From contig CM036756.1 of assembly GCA_020796225.1 (NCBI GenBank), positions 47,543,863 to 47,607,862 of the forward strand: a stretch of 64,000 nucleotides of DNA, in the 5' to 3' direction. The notes under the pieces were generated by a model, which had not been told where the DNA came from, made no database searches, and saw only the letters and a list, made by a program, of their open reading frames with translations. Numbering within the stretch: the stretch's first letter is position 1; every line of letters begins with the position of its first letter. Below are positions 22,145 through 31,751 of the stretch, piece by piece. The translations under genes were made by a program, and so were the position numbers. This stretch comes from Arion vulgaris (taxonomy: Eukaryota; Mollusca; Gastropoda; Stylommatophora; Arionidae).

Positions 22145-22262
22145 ATGTGAGTGTATGTGTGTGTGGGAACGCGTGTATGTGTGTGTGTGCGTGCAATAAT
22201 GCGTGCATGTGTGTGTGCCTGTGTGTGTGTGTGCATGTGTGTGTGTGTGTGCGTATCCTTGT
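22145..22262. repeat. Imperfect (GT)n microsatellite
   Basis: GTGTATGTGTGTGTG-type run with interruptions. A separate (TA)/(CA) run is at about 22362-22412. Open frames across these are translation artefacts. Confidence 0.95.
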
Positions 22263-22823
22263 TTGTTTGTGTATATACATATGATTTTGCTATCAAAAAA
22301 GTAATTCTGTATTGTACTTTTGTACGTTGTATTTTTATCTTTATCTCTCTCTTTCTCTCACACACATACATATATATATATACACACACATATATGTATA
22401 TATATATAAATAAAACCGCTTCTTCCACGCTGGTCTTGTGAGTGAAATTTGTCTATGTGTTCTATAGTTTAATATTCATGCAATATCTTGTCCTGAGCAG
22501 AACTATTTGGCACTATAATAGTCCTTCGGAATGTTTTGCTCACAGAAGCCAGATGCATCTCTTCTGTATCTGTCATGCTCAAATAATTACTTACAATCTG
22601 AATGCATTATATCTGTGATTACACTATTGTCCTCTTTGCCTGGAAACCTCCTTCCAAAATGATCTATCCAATACTTTGTGTAATTGTATATGTCCAAAAT
22701 ACCTCGACTTTCTCATTGTTATGTGTAGCATTATATTATCCCCTTTTCTTTGATTTTCAGTACAGTCTAGATACTTTTGGGGAACACGAGAAAACGTACA
22801 AGATACCGAAACATCACCGTTCT

Positions 22824-22935
22824 GCAAAAATACATCATTTGTGCCAGAGAGATGATTCTCAAAAAATACATCATTTGTGCCAGAGAGATGATTCTCAAAA
22901 AATACATCATTTGTGCCAGAGAGATGATTCTCAAA
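22824..22935. repeat. 35-bp tandem repeat, 3 copies
   Basis: Three near-identical copies of ACATCATTTGTGCCAGAGAG followed by ATGATTCTCAAAAAAT. The flanks (22440-22820 and 22940-23090) show no recognisable feature. Confidence 0.95.
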
Positions 22936-23094
22936 GAGATATAGGAAAGTCGCCGTGACAAAGGTGACATGAACAATAATGAGGTGCTTGATACGATCAA
23001 AGCAGAAATCAAGATAATGATGAAGATAAGGATGAGCATCTTTCATGGAACAAGTAATCATCAAATGAGGTTAGAGAACACAGTGACCAAAGAA

Positions 23095-23545
23095 ATCATA
23101 ATGGGAATAGAAAATGGGAATAAAAAATGGGAATAGAAAATGGGAATAGAAAATGGGAATAGAAAATGGGAATAGAAAATGGGAATAGAAAATGGGAATA
23201 GAAAATGGGAATAGAAAATGGGAATAGAAAATGGGAATAGAAAATGGGAATAGAAAATAGGAATAGATAAATGCAAATAGATAAATGTGAATAGATAAAT
23301 GTAAATAGATAAATGTGAATAGATAAATGTAAATAGATAAATGTAAATAGATAAATGTAAATAGATAAATGTAAAAAGATAAAAGCAAATAGATAAATGT
23401 AAATAGATAAATGTAAATAGATAAATGTAAATATATAAATGTAAATAGATAAATGTAAATAGATAAATGTAAATAGAAAAATGTAAATAGATAAATGCAA
23501 ATAGATAAATGCAAATAGATAAATGTGAAAGCCAAATGTGAAAGT
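23095..23545. repeat. 13/14-bp tandem array with a period switch
   Basis: About 13 copies of the 13-mer AAAATGGGAATAG (23095-23265) pass directly into about 18 copies of the 14-mer ATAAATGTAAATAG (23268-23525). The two halves differ by one inserted base plus substitutions. Long minus-strand open frames through this block are array translations. Confidence 0.95.
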
Positions 23546-23746
23546 CAAATGGAATAGCAAAAGTTAAAAAGCCAATAAGGTAAATAGCCAAATGGGAATA
23601 AAGAAAAGGGACAATATGAAGGGTAAGACAAAAACACAGTTTGTAGACATTGTACAATATATATATATATATCAGAAGAGAATAGTGGCAATTGTATGGC
23701 TTAATACCATAGGAAATCAAAGGCTCTTAATAGTAACACACTGTGC

Positions 23747-24442
23747 ATCAATCCCATGAAAACTGCAATGAAGGTGCCGTTGTGATTTACACAGATGGAT
23801 CGGTAGTTCGTCAGGAAAAGTCTCCATGGGCCTTCTCTGCAAGCTCATATGGCAGAATGGCCAAGGAAGCCAGTGGTGCATTCAGTATGACAACAAGCAG
23901 CATGACAATGGAGGTACTGGTGGTGACCAATGCACTACTCTGGCTAGAGTCATAAAACTAGACTCATGCGTACATTCTGAGTGACTCATTGAGTATGATC
24001 CGAAAGTGGAGGCCGGTTCGGTGCGCAGGCAATGGACTGAATCACTGCAGGCGTCAACAATTTGCAGAATTACACTTGTCTTTGTTCCGGGGCACATGGG
24101 TGTCGTTGGCAATGAGAGAGCAGACAGGCTGACTGGCTCTCCCGCTATATCAGAGGGCCAGCCAATGGACAGAGCTGACATCGTGAACGCCCTCATAGAG
24201 CGTGGCCGAAGAGAAGACCTTCTAAACCAATCCACGTCAACTACTAGATTGCGAGAACTGGGTTTGAAGATTGGTGTGCAAGAAAAGAACGGTACGAGAG
24301 GTATACGAGTAGGCTCATCAATCAAAATAGAACTGGTACGGTCAGTCGCTGGACGCTGTTGGAGATATTGCGAAGGAGATCGGATCACCTATGACATGTC
24401 TGGAGAGCAATGAAGATATTCCAAACTGAAAATGAAACTGAA
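23747..24442 (+). mobile_element. I/Nimb-like LINE, RNase H and C-terminal fragment (subfamily 2)
   Basis: Encodes an RNase H domain in broken frames: VVIYTDGSV with the first catalytic aspartate, then SSMTMEVLVVTNALLW with the catalytic glutamate. After a stop and frameshift near 23955 comes VFVPGHMGVVGNERADRL, the last conserved RNase H stretch. The remaining C-terminal part (24140-24410) contains RLRELGLKIGV, which resembles the fragment at 4429-4703. It differs clearly from copies N1-N4, so it is a second subfamily. A 9-bp direct repeat ACACTGTGC at 23738-23746 and 24443-24451 fits a target-site duplication. RNase H here would remove the RNA strand during retrotransposition; this copy is dead. 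Confidence 0.8.
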
Positions 24443-24700
24443 ACACTGTGCGTTATTGATGACACCATTAAAATAGGAAGATATATTAGCTTGAGCATGT
24501 ATGTCGTAGGCCTGCTGTAAGGGCATTGGCTACAACAGCTCTATGATAGATAGCGAATTGGAAAAGAAGGACTAGACGTTTGGAGTAAACATGTCGAAGA
24601 ACTGCGAAAATAGAACTGAAAGATTGTAACCTGACGTAAGAAACAATTTGCATAAAAGCAACAAAATGGCAACAATCTGAATATGAATAGGAAATAAATA
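24443..24700 (+). mobile_element. LINE 3'-end fragment (host of the preceding insertion)
   Basis: In one frame it reads EHVCRRPAVRALATTAL, two stops, then WKRRTRRLE and, in a neighbouring frame, KIELKDCNLT. This is the LINE C-terminal tail (normally GHVxRRP, GKRRxGRxxxTW, ELKxxxLTW). The insertion at 23747-24442 probably landed in its upstream part. Confidence 0.6.
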
Positions 24701-24744
24701 TACATAGAAATTAAACCAATTGGCATGTAGGAAAGTCAACAACG

Positions 24745-25085
24745 ACTCATCATCATCAAGGTGCGTATCCTTTATAGGGCGCTGTATCCTTTATAGGACG
24801 TTGCTCTCTTTGCAGCGCATCTGAAATTCACTCTGTCTCTAGCTAGTTCACCCACTTCGTCGATGGTCATATTCATGGTTTCTTTAATATCTTGTTGCCA
24901 TCTTATTCTTGGTCTGCCTCTGCGTCCTGGGACCCTGCCCTCTAATATTGTTCTTTCCAGGCCATCGTGAAGCTTAATGTGATCAAAAGTTTCTATTTTT
25001 TCTGTATAGTTTATTTCATATCTTACAACAGCGACTGCATAGGTTAATAAACATTTCGATCTGAAGTATTTGAACTGCATACAGT
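24745..25085 (-). mobile_element. RTE-like LINE 3' end with (TGA)n tail; possible SINE partner
   Basis: The minus-strand frame 25080-24772 (102 codons) contains ETFDHIKLHDGLERTIL, then GRRGRPRIRWQQDIKE and ELARDRVNFRCAAKRAT, an RTE-like LINE C-terminus. It ends in CTTGATGATGATGA. Just before this tail the sequence ACGTCCTATAAAGGATAC, AGCGCCCTATAAAGGATACG, CA is a duplicated short motif. Its last copy matches the 3' end of the SINE family seen at 4.4, 27.0 and 31.0 kb. The copy is 5' truncated. Confidence 0.82.
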
Positions 25086-25109
25086 ATTTCTCTTCTACGA
25101 TTCATAATC

Positions 25110-25520
25110 ATCTGTCTATATTTATGTGTCCATGACTCTTTGCAAGTACCAGTAACTCCTGTGGAGCAATCTGTATTTTTGAGATCCTGATCTAGTGTAG
25201 ATGAGTCTAGTTCCTAGTCCTATGTAGACGGACGATAAAACTGAGTCAGGTGTTCATTTGAGAACTAAAATGAACCATTGACAGTTCAGCATCAAGAAGA
25301 CCAGGCTGGAAAACCGCTGCCTGGTCAAAATTCGTTAGAAAAGATTTTAAATAAAATTCTTACAAAAATGTCTTCACCATATTTAAAATTACATCGGAGA
25401 CCCTCGCCGGTGCTATGGCGTTCGTGCACTACAGTTAAGATCTTCCTGTGTAAGAAAGAGTTCGGAGCACATATGGTTACTCACCGAAGTGCAGTGATGA
25501 TAGTCATATCAATCAGTTAA
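25110..25520 (-). repeat. Dispersed non-coding repeat 'F', copy 1
   Basis: On the minus strand this stretch aligns with 31265-31690 over nearly its whole length. Shared landmarks, in order, are ATTGATTGATT, a TCATCACTGCACTTCGGTGAG stretch, AGGAAGATCT, CACGAAC, TAGCACCGG, GAGGGT, AATCTTTTCTAA, GAATTTTG, TAGGACYAGGAACT and CATCTACACT. No coding frame is shared, which argues for a non-autonomous element. I cannot assign a family. Confidence 0.75.
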
Positions 25521-25994
25521 TCAATCAATTTATGTTTATATTTATCTATCTATATTTATAAATCATTTTTTAGTCTTTCTTTATTTTAGCAGTCTGAGAT
25601 TTAAAAAAAAGAAGACACTTATTTACTGAAACTTACTCATCAATTATCTTGTGTGATTACTTTCACTGTTTTTCCTTCTCTTTTTCTTCTCGTTTCTGAT
25701 GAACCTGACATGAGTCACATATATTCACCTCATTACAATTGAGATTAGACAAGCAGTTTGTTACTCCATGACATGTGTTTATGTGCGAGGCTTCATTTAT
25801 TTTCTATATTTTCTTAACAACACAAAATGCTACGTTATGCGTGGAATGAACATCAAAATATCTTTCACCTGTCTTCGCATTCTTTTGGATGTGCTTAAAG
25901 GTAGCATCATGGCTTTTTTTTTGGTTTCAGTGTCATTTACTTGCATATGATGGTGCAGCTTTTTTTCTCTTTATTCTTCTTTCTATACTATTCG
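25521..25994. other. No recognisable gene or element
   Basis: AT-rich unique sequence with homopolymer runs. Confidence 0.5.
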
Positions 25995-25997
25995 CTA

Positions 25998-26320
25998 AGT
26001 TTAGTGAAACCTAGAGTATTCACATATCTGTATGGTATACGATTTCTTATAGTTTACTGACACCTAGAGTATTCGCATATATGTATGTTATTCGATTTGT
26101 TATAGTTTACTGACACCTAGAGTATTCGCATATATGTATGTTATTCGATTTGTTATAGTTTAGTGAAACCTAGAGTATTCGCATATCTGTATGTTATTCG
26201 ATGTGTTATAGTTTAGTGAAACCTAGGGTATTCGCATATCTGTATGTTATTCGATTTGTTATAGTTTAGTGGAACCTAGAGTATTCGAATATCTGTATGT
26301 TATTCGATTTGTGATATCGT
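25998..26320. repeat. 53-bp tandem array, 6 copies
   Basis: Units with CTAGAGTATTCGCATAT start at 26011, 26064 and 26117, giving a 53-bp period. The variants fall in two groups (TTTACTGACACC and TTTAGTGAAACC). Confidence 0.94.
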
Positions 26321-26329
26321 GAAGAATAA

Positions 26330-26610
26330 CATAAAGAAGAATCCAGCAAATATTCTGGAAGGATGCAATAGCAAATTAGAAGCTTTAAAACGTACAAATT
26401 GTACATCACTAGAGACCACAATTAAAAAAGCGGAGATGGAGGTGGAATGGCCATGTATGTCATACACCAGTTGGGACATTAGCTAGAACATCTCTTCGAT
26501 CAACAGCGGATGGGAAAAGAAGATATGGACGTATAAAGGAGAAAAACTATGGAAAGATAGTTGAAAAATTGGGGCCTCACATAGCATGACCTTTTCAAGA
26601 AACCCTCATA
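26330..26610 (+). mobile_element. LINE 3'-end fragment
   Basis: Readable as GHVCHTPVGTLARTSLRST, GKRRYGRIK, KTMERXLKN-like pieces in shifting frames, the LINE C-terminal tail with the usual KELGPH ending at about 26575. Highly decayed and 5' truncated. Confidence 0.55.
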
Positions 26611-26679
26611 AAGAAACAAATATGTAGCAGACTGGAAGACAATAACTGAATATGATTAAGGGAAAGATTTTCTCAAATA

Positions 26680-26960
26680 CCTCATTAGAACAGATCAGAT
26701 TATTATATTTCAACCGGACACTACAAACTCAACAGTCACGTTTACTAGAAATAAGTCAAGCAGCAATCTACCAGTGTCATCATGTGGAGTAGACATCGGG
26801 GCTCCTCCTGCAAGAATGTCCTCTCCTGTGTGAGCTGAGAAGCAATATGTAAACACAACCAGTCGACATTAAAACTAAGCTTTGAGGAAACCTGATAGAT
26901 CTGAAACTGGTTGTCCAGTTTGTGGAACACGGTATATTAACCCCTTCGTTCCTCTGAGCC
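26680..26960 (+). mobile_element. LINE/RNase H-type C-terminal fragment
   Basis: In shifting frames it reads STGHYKLNSHVY, then a cysteine-containing segment followed by KNVLSCVS. It is colinear with 33040-33335 (RLHTGHCRLTKHLYRLG, CQCQ, EKHVLQD, CELRSNM). The pattern TGHxxLxxHLxRxG, CxC, ExVLxxC is the C-terminal end of many RNase H-bearing LINEs. It is a different family from N1-N4. Confidence 0.6.
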
Positions 26961-27014
26961 GATATATTGGCGTGCTGCATTTTTTAACATGACCGAAAAC
27001 CAGTATAAGGTCTA

Positions 27015-27275
27015 ATAGAGTATGAAAATGAAAATCGTTGCGTATCCTTTACAGGACGTAGCCATCAACCACAGTAATCGAGTCGTTGATTTTCTAGGCA
27101 CCACTTATACCTTCAGTAGTTTGCCATTGCTTTATGAACGGTGAGGTATATTTTTATCCGTGGTAAAATCCCACGGAAACTAATTTGCTTCCAAACGTGC
27201 CCACCGTGGGGTTTGAACCAGGTACGCTTGGGTTTGTGATCGAGCTAACTACCGCTTGAGCTTCAGACGCTCTTC
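27015..27275 (-). mobile_element. tRNA-derived SINE, full length
   Basis: Reading from 27275 down: an A-box-like AAGCTCAAGCGGTAGTTAGC, then a clear B box GGTTCAAACCCC near 27218, followed by the body CGGTGGGCACGTTTGGAAGC. The shared 3' end is GTCCTGTAAAGGATACGCA, then an ATTTTC repeat tail. The tRNA-like head plus body plus simple tail define a SINE transcribed by RNA polymerase III. It aligns from head to tail with the copy at 30975-31225. Confidence 0.85.
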
Positions 27276-27404
27276 ACATAGAACATAGTATACATTGCAA
27301 TATAAATGCTCACAGAGTTTTAAAAAAAAAGACAAGAGTGAAGGGTTAAGCGCATGGCCAGAGTTCGATAAAGATGAAGATTGTGGTAGATGGTAAATAA
27401 GAAG

Positions 27405-27535
27405 AAATAATCACAGTGCTATGAGAGTTTAAATACTAACGACATTTAGAACGTATAACTGGCAAAGAAGGAGAAATAATCACAGTGCGATGAGAGTTTA
27501 AATACTAACGACATTTAGAACGTATAACTGGTAAA
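27405..27535. repeat. 70-bp direct repeat, 2 copies
   Basis: The sequence GAGAGTTTAAATACTAACGA with its surroundings is repeated at a spacing of about 70 bp with almost no changes. Confidence 0.9.
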
Positions 27536-27539
27536 GATA

Positions 27540-28120
27540 GATAACAGAATCATATTTATTATTAATAGTAAGTATCTTTCAGTCTCTAATGGATCATTGA
27601 TAGAGAAAGCTGTGCCGCTCAATAGATACTCCAATGAGAGAGCCGTGCCTCCAGATATATAAACCGATACTGGAGTGACAGTCCCTGTTCCAATTCTCAC
27701 ACCCAAAGGATCTGATTACAAATGGTTATTAACTGAATCGTAATGATGCTGATCCGTCCTATCAGTCAATCATTTAATCAATTGACAAGTTTCAAACTCA
27801 GGAAATGTGCAACTTAACGCATAGTCGATCGAGGTGAATAATTACAATGTACCATATACAGATAATTTAAAATTAAGAGAAAAGAATATGCACAAAGATT
27901 TGCAATTAAGATTGAATTTTGATTGTCTGTGTTTTTACTTTGTACAAAACAAATTGCACCTGACGAACTCTGTGCACATTTTCCCCCGACATGCTTCCAA
28001 AAATGCAATCTGTTGAAGAGTTGTTTTGTTAACCTAACCAGACCTGATGATGAGGACGAGAAAATATCTGCTTTTACCATCTCTATTTTTCTCTGTCTCT
28101 GTTTCTCCTCTCTCCTCTCT

Positions 28121-28160
<40 letters not shown>

Positions 28161-28470
28161 TGCGTAAAATGGCACGCCTCACGTGAGGTCGCTATTATCC
28201 TTGATACAGAAGGTTATAAAAACTACCTGGCTACATAGCTTCAGTTATCTGTAATTGTGTAACTGAATGTTGCTGTTTATGTTGCTTGCCATGTTGTTAC
28301 TTTCGTTTGACTTGCTACATCTGATAACTGAATAATGCAACAAATTTGAACTTTCTTTATTCCCCCACCCCACCTCCCACCCCTACTCCCCAGATCGAGA
28401 TTGCCAGATCGGAATCTTTATTAACATTCGTTCACCATTCTGAATTTTTTTTTATCCATATTTTACTCCA
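27540..28470. other. No recognisable gene; one (CT)n run
   Basis: Unique sequence. A CT-rich run lies at about 28080-28162. The open frames at 27834-28238 (plus) and 27814-28182 (minus) cross this run and show no family I recognise. Confidence 0.5.
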
Positions 28471-29085
28471 CATTTCTGTTTCATTAACCACACACGATGA
28501 ATGATGTCACTTTCACTTCCTAGTTCATTTCTGTTTCATTAACCACACACGATGAATGATGTCACTTTCACTTCCTAGTTCATTTCTGTTTCATTAACCA
28601 CACACGATGAATGATGTCACTTTCACTTCCTAGTTCATTTCTGTTTCATTAACCACACACGATGAATGATGTCACTTTCACTTCCTAGTTCATTTCTGTT
28701 TCATTAACCACACACGATGAATGATGTCACTTTCACTTCCTAGTTCATTTCTGTTTCATTAACCACACACGATGAATGATGTCACTTTCACTTCCTAGTT
28801 CATTTCTGTTTCATTAACCACACACGATGAATGATGTCACTTTCACTTCCTAGTTCATTTCTGTTTCATTAACCACACACGATGAATGATGTCACTTTCA
28901 CTTCCTAGTTCATTTCTGTTTCATTAACCACACACGATGAATGATGTCACTTTCACTTCCTAGTTCATTTCTGTTTCATTAACCACACACGATCAATGAT
29001 GTCACTTTCACTTCCTAGTTCATTTCTGTTTCATTAACCACACACGATCAATGATGTCACTTTCACTTCCTAGTTCATTTCTGGT
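28471..29085. repeat. 55-bp tandem array, 11 copies, nearly identical
   Basis: Units starting CATTTCTGTTTCATTAACCA at 28471, 28526 and every 55 bp after. Nearly the only difference I see is GATGAATG changed to GATCAATG in the last two units. The homogeneity implies a recent expansion or strong homogenisation. Confidence 0.97.
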
Positions 29086-29244
29086 ACCAATTTTAAGCCA
29101 GGTTGACATGAGAGTTCTCCAGCACATGAGCTCATTTGGGCGTGAGAATCTTTTACTTGGCCCATGACAGCAATACACCACAGAAAACTCACCCCGTGTG
29201 AAATAAAATGCTTGTAGAAGGCGGGGGTGTGAATGGTTGGGGGA

Positions 29245-29559
29245 GTTGGGGGAGTGACACCAGTACAGATAGACCTCGAAACGAGGATATCAGAAGCAGA
29301 ATGGGACTTCATACATTGAAAGACAACAAATGCAGTGGTTCGAACAATTAGTGAGAATGGAATACAGCCAACTACCAAAAACAGCATAAAATAATAAGAT
29401 ATCAGATACTGGAGACACAAGAAGAGCAAGAAAAAGATGGATAGACAATACCAAGACCACGCTAAATAAACACGGATATACAAAACAAAAGTGACACCTC
29501 TGGCCACGGAACGAAATGAAAGTACCCACCCTACGCTTAAAGGCAAGAGTTTACAACCA
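29245..29559 (+). mobile_element. LINE 3'-end fragment, left part (host of copy N2)
   Basis: Encodes in shifting frames DIRSRMGLHTL, MQWFEQLVRMEYSQLPKTA, RARKRWIDNTKTTLNKHGY and TLRLKARV, the same LINE tail as at 3930-4200. It is interrupted after 29559 by copy N2 and resumes at 30961 with ATTTCATCATCCACCTG. This matches the continuation ACTACATCTTCCACCTG in the uninterrupted relative at 4166-4182. Confidence 0.78.
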
Positions 29560-30802
29560 CAACAAAAATAATCACATCGTCAAGGCTGTCCTACCCTGTG
29601 TAATCTTTGATGAACATACCATCGAGCGCAGAGACAGGCTGCGCTATCTTGGAATAACCTTTGATCGTAGTCTATCTTTCAAACACCATATTGAACAGAC
29701 GATACAACGATGCAAGCGTGGTCTTGCGGCTCCCAAAGTTATGATGGCTGCACACCTTGAGCAGAGACTACTCGCTATTTTGTTCGATCGACTGGTAATG
29801 TCAGTGGTAGATTACGGACTCGGAATTCTTACGATATCAAGATCACAATGTGAACGCCTCGAACAGGTTCAGAATGAAGGTATGCGTATAGTTCTGGGCT
29901 GCACTAGAGATACCCCTATTGTGAAGATGAGATATATGCTTGGCCTTCTGTCACTACGATCCCGTCATGCAATCGCCCAAACCAAGGCATATATGCGGGT
30001 TACTTCGGATAAGAGACATCCACTACACAAGAACACTTGAATGAAGAATGATGGCACGAGAATCAAGCGTAGCATGTCGTGGATGGCCCAGGCTGAGAGA
30101 ACAATTGGCAAGGGGACTACGGTTGCGACCCTACCAAAAGGGGAAGAATGGATCCCAACAGATGGTAGCATGATGAACTATTTCAACGTTATCATTACTC
30201 TTGGAAGAGAATGTAGAGATTGGGGCAACATGAAGGCTGATCTCGCAGTTAAGCAGCTGATAGAAGATAATGCAAGGGATGATGATGTTGTATATACCGA
30301 TGGGTCGGTTCAACGTGATGAGAAATCCGGCTGGGGTTTCTTGGCTAATGCGCATGGTAGGGTTGTTGCAGAGCGAGGTGGGGAATACAGGACAACTACT
30401 TCTAGTATGAGGATGGAGGTTGAGGCCGTTACTGCTGCCCTCCATTGGATCTATGGGACTTCATTTACTGGGGCAGTTGTTGTATCTGACTCTCAGTCGA
30501 TGCTTCACAAGATCCAGAAGGGCAGGTTTCGGTATGAGTGGATGTCGTCTATAGAAGTTTCTAACCTCCAGCGGCTTACATGGATATACTGTCCTGGGCA
30601 TGCGGGTGTTTACGGTAATGAGAGAGCGGACAGTCTTGCATCAACAGCATCGATTGTTGGGGAGTTGAAGATGGATAAGGGGATATTCTTCGGTCTCTTC
30701 GCGACTCTCTGTTGGATGAGGACACTAAAATCGATGTTGAATCGATCAAGCGATTTAAGCAGTTTGGAGTTACCCGTTGTTCAAGTCGAACTGGATGCAT
30801 GA
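29516..30802 (+). pseudogene. LINE RT connection and RNase H domain, one internal stop
   Basis: The same frame runs from 29516 to 30802, broken only by TGA at 30038-30040; its first 14 or so codons belong to the host LINE. Residues after the junction include FDEHTIERRDRLRYLGITFD and MSVVDYGLGIL, typical of the thumb of LINE RTs. RNase H follows: VVYTDGSVQ (first Asp), SSMRMEVEAVTAALHW (Glu), VVVSDSQSM (second Asp) and YCPGHAGVYGNERADSL (His and last Asp). All four catalytic acidic positions and the histidine are kept. After 30683 a one-base deletion moves the true C-terminus to another frame (30712-30945), ending HLWVYPECNDVS. Confidence 0.88.
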
Positions 30803-30949
30803 GAGGCAGAGCGAGAGGTGTGTTTAATCAGCGAGCCACGGGAACCATCAGTATGCATACTCTTCGATATCTGTTGGGAGAGACTGAACACCTATGGGTT
30901 TACCCGGAGTGCAATGACGTCAGTTTAGTAACCAATAACCAATAACCAA
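29560..30949 (+). mobile_element. I/Nimb-like LINE, 5'-truncated (copy N2)
   Basis: The best RNase H-bearing 3' part in the window. It starts in the thumb/connection region after the RT palm, runs through RNase H and a C-terminal Cys-containing tail, and ends in (CCAATAA)n at 30929-30949. The 11-bp target-site duplication GTTTACAACCA is at 29549-29559 and 30950-30960. The frame has one in-frame TGA at 30038-30040 and a one-base loss near 30683. The RT-RNase H order and the presence of RNase H place it in the I superfamily; a Nimb-like identity is a guess from mollusc-type relatives. Confidence 0.9.
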
Positions 30950-30974
30950 GTTTACAACCAATTTCATCATCCAC

Positions 30975-31225
30975 CTGAAAATGAATGAAAATCGTGGCAT
31001 ATCCTTTACAGGACGTAACCATCAACAACAGTAAACGAGTTGTTTATTTTCTAGGCACTACTGATACGTTCAATAGTTTGTCATTGCTCTCTAAACGGTG
31101 AGGTCTATTGTTACCTTTTGTAAAATCCCCGGAAACGATTTTGCTCCCAAAGTAGCCCACCGCGGAGTTTGAACCAAGTACACTTGGGTAGTGATCCAGC
31201 TCACTAGCACTTGAGTTACAGACCT
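30975..31225 (-). mobile_element. tRNA-derived SINE, full length
   Basis: Second minus-strand copy of the family at 27015-27275. The head carries AGTGCTAGTGAGCTGGATCA (A-box region) and TTGGTTCAAACTCCGCGG (B box near 31170). The body has GGGAGCAAAATCG and CAATGACAAACTATTGAACG, and the 3' end is GTCCTGTAAAGGATATGCCA, then an ATTTTCATTC tail. It abuts the end of the host LINE of copy N2. Confidence 0.84.
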
Positions 31226-31264
31226 GGGACTAGAAGGTAGAAATACAGACGCTGTTACGAATCA

Positions 31265-31690
31265 AGGGCCATATATTGATTGATTGATTCCATGGACCAT
31301 CATCATTTTCACTTCGATGAGTAAACAAGTATGCTCAAATATCTTTCTTATACAGAAAGATCTCAGCTGCAATGCACGAACTCCGTAGCACCGGTGAGGG
31401 TTCCCGATTTAATTTTAAAGATGGTGAACATAGTTTTGTACGAATTTTATTTTTAATCTTTTCTAATGAATTTTGCCCTTGCTGCATATTTCCAGCCTGT
31501 TATTCTCGATTTTGAACAGCAAAAGATTCTTTTACGTGCTGCTATTGAGCCCCGGACCTACGTTTTATTGTACGTCTCCGATAGGACCAGGAACTCGCTC
31601 TCATCTACACTGAGATCAGAGATCTCTGGGAAAATATTCAGATTGCTCCACGAGTTAGCAAACCTGGTACATATGGCACGAGAGATGAGC
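31265..31690 (+). repeat. Dispersed non-coding repeat 'F', copy 2
   Basis: Plus-strand counterpart of 25110-25520, starting at (ATTG)n near 31270 and running to about 31690. The open frame 31466-31696 is not conserved in the other copy, so it is unlikely to be real. Confidence 0.75.
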
Positions 31691-31751
31691 AAGTAACATC
31701 TACGTCACAGAGAGCTCATAACTATTTGAATATCACGGTACTTAATCTAGA

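Noticed and set aside
22151..22441. Cys/Val-rich frame as a secreted peptide
   Set aside because: It is a (GT)n microsatellite translated.
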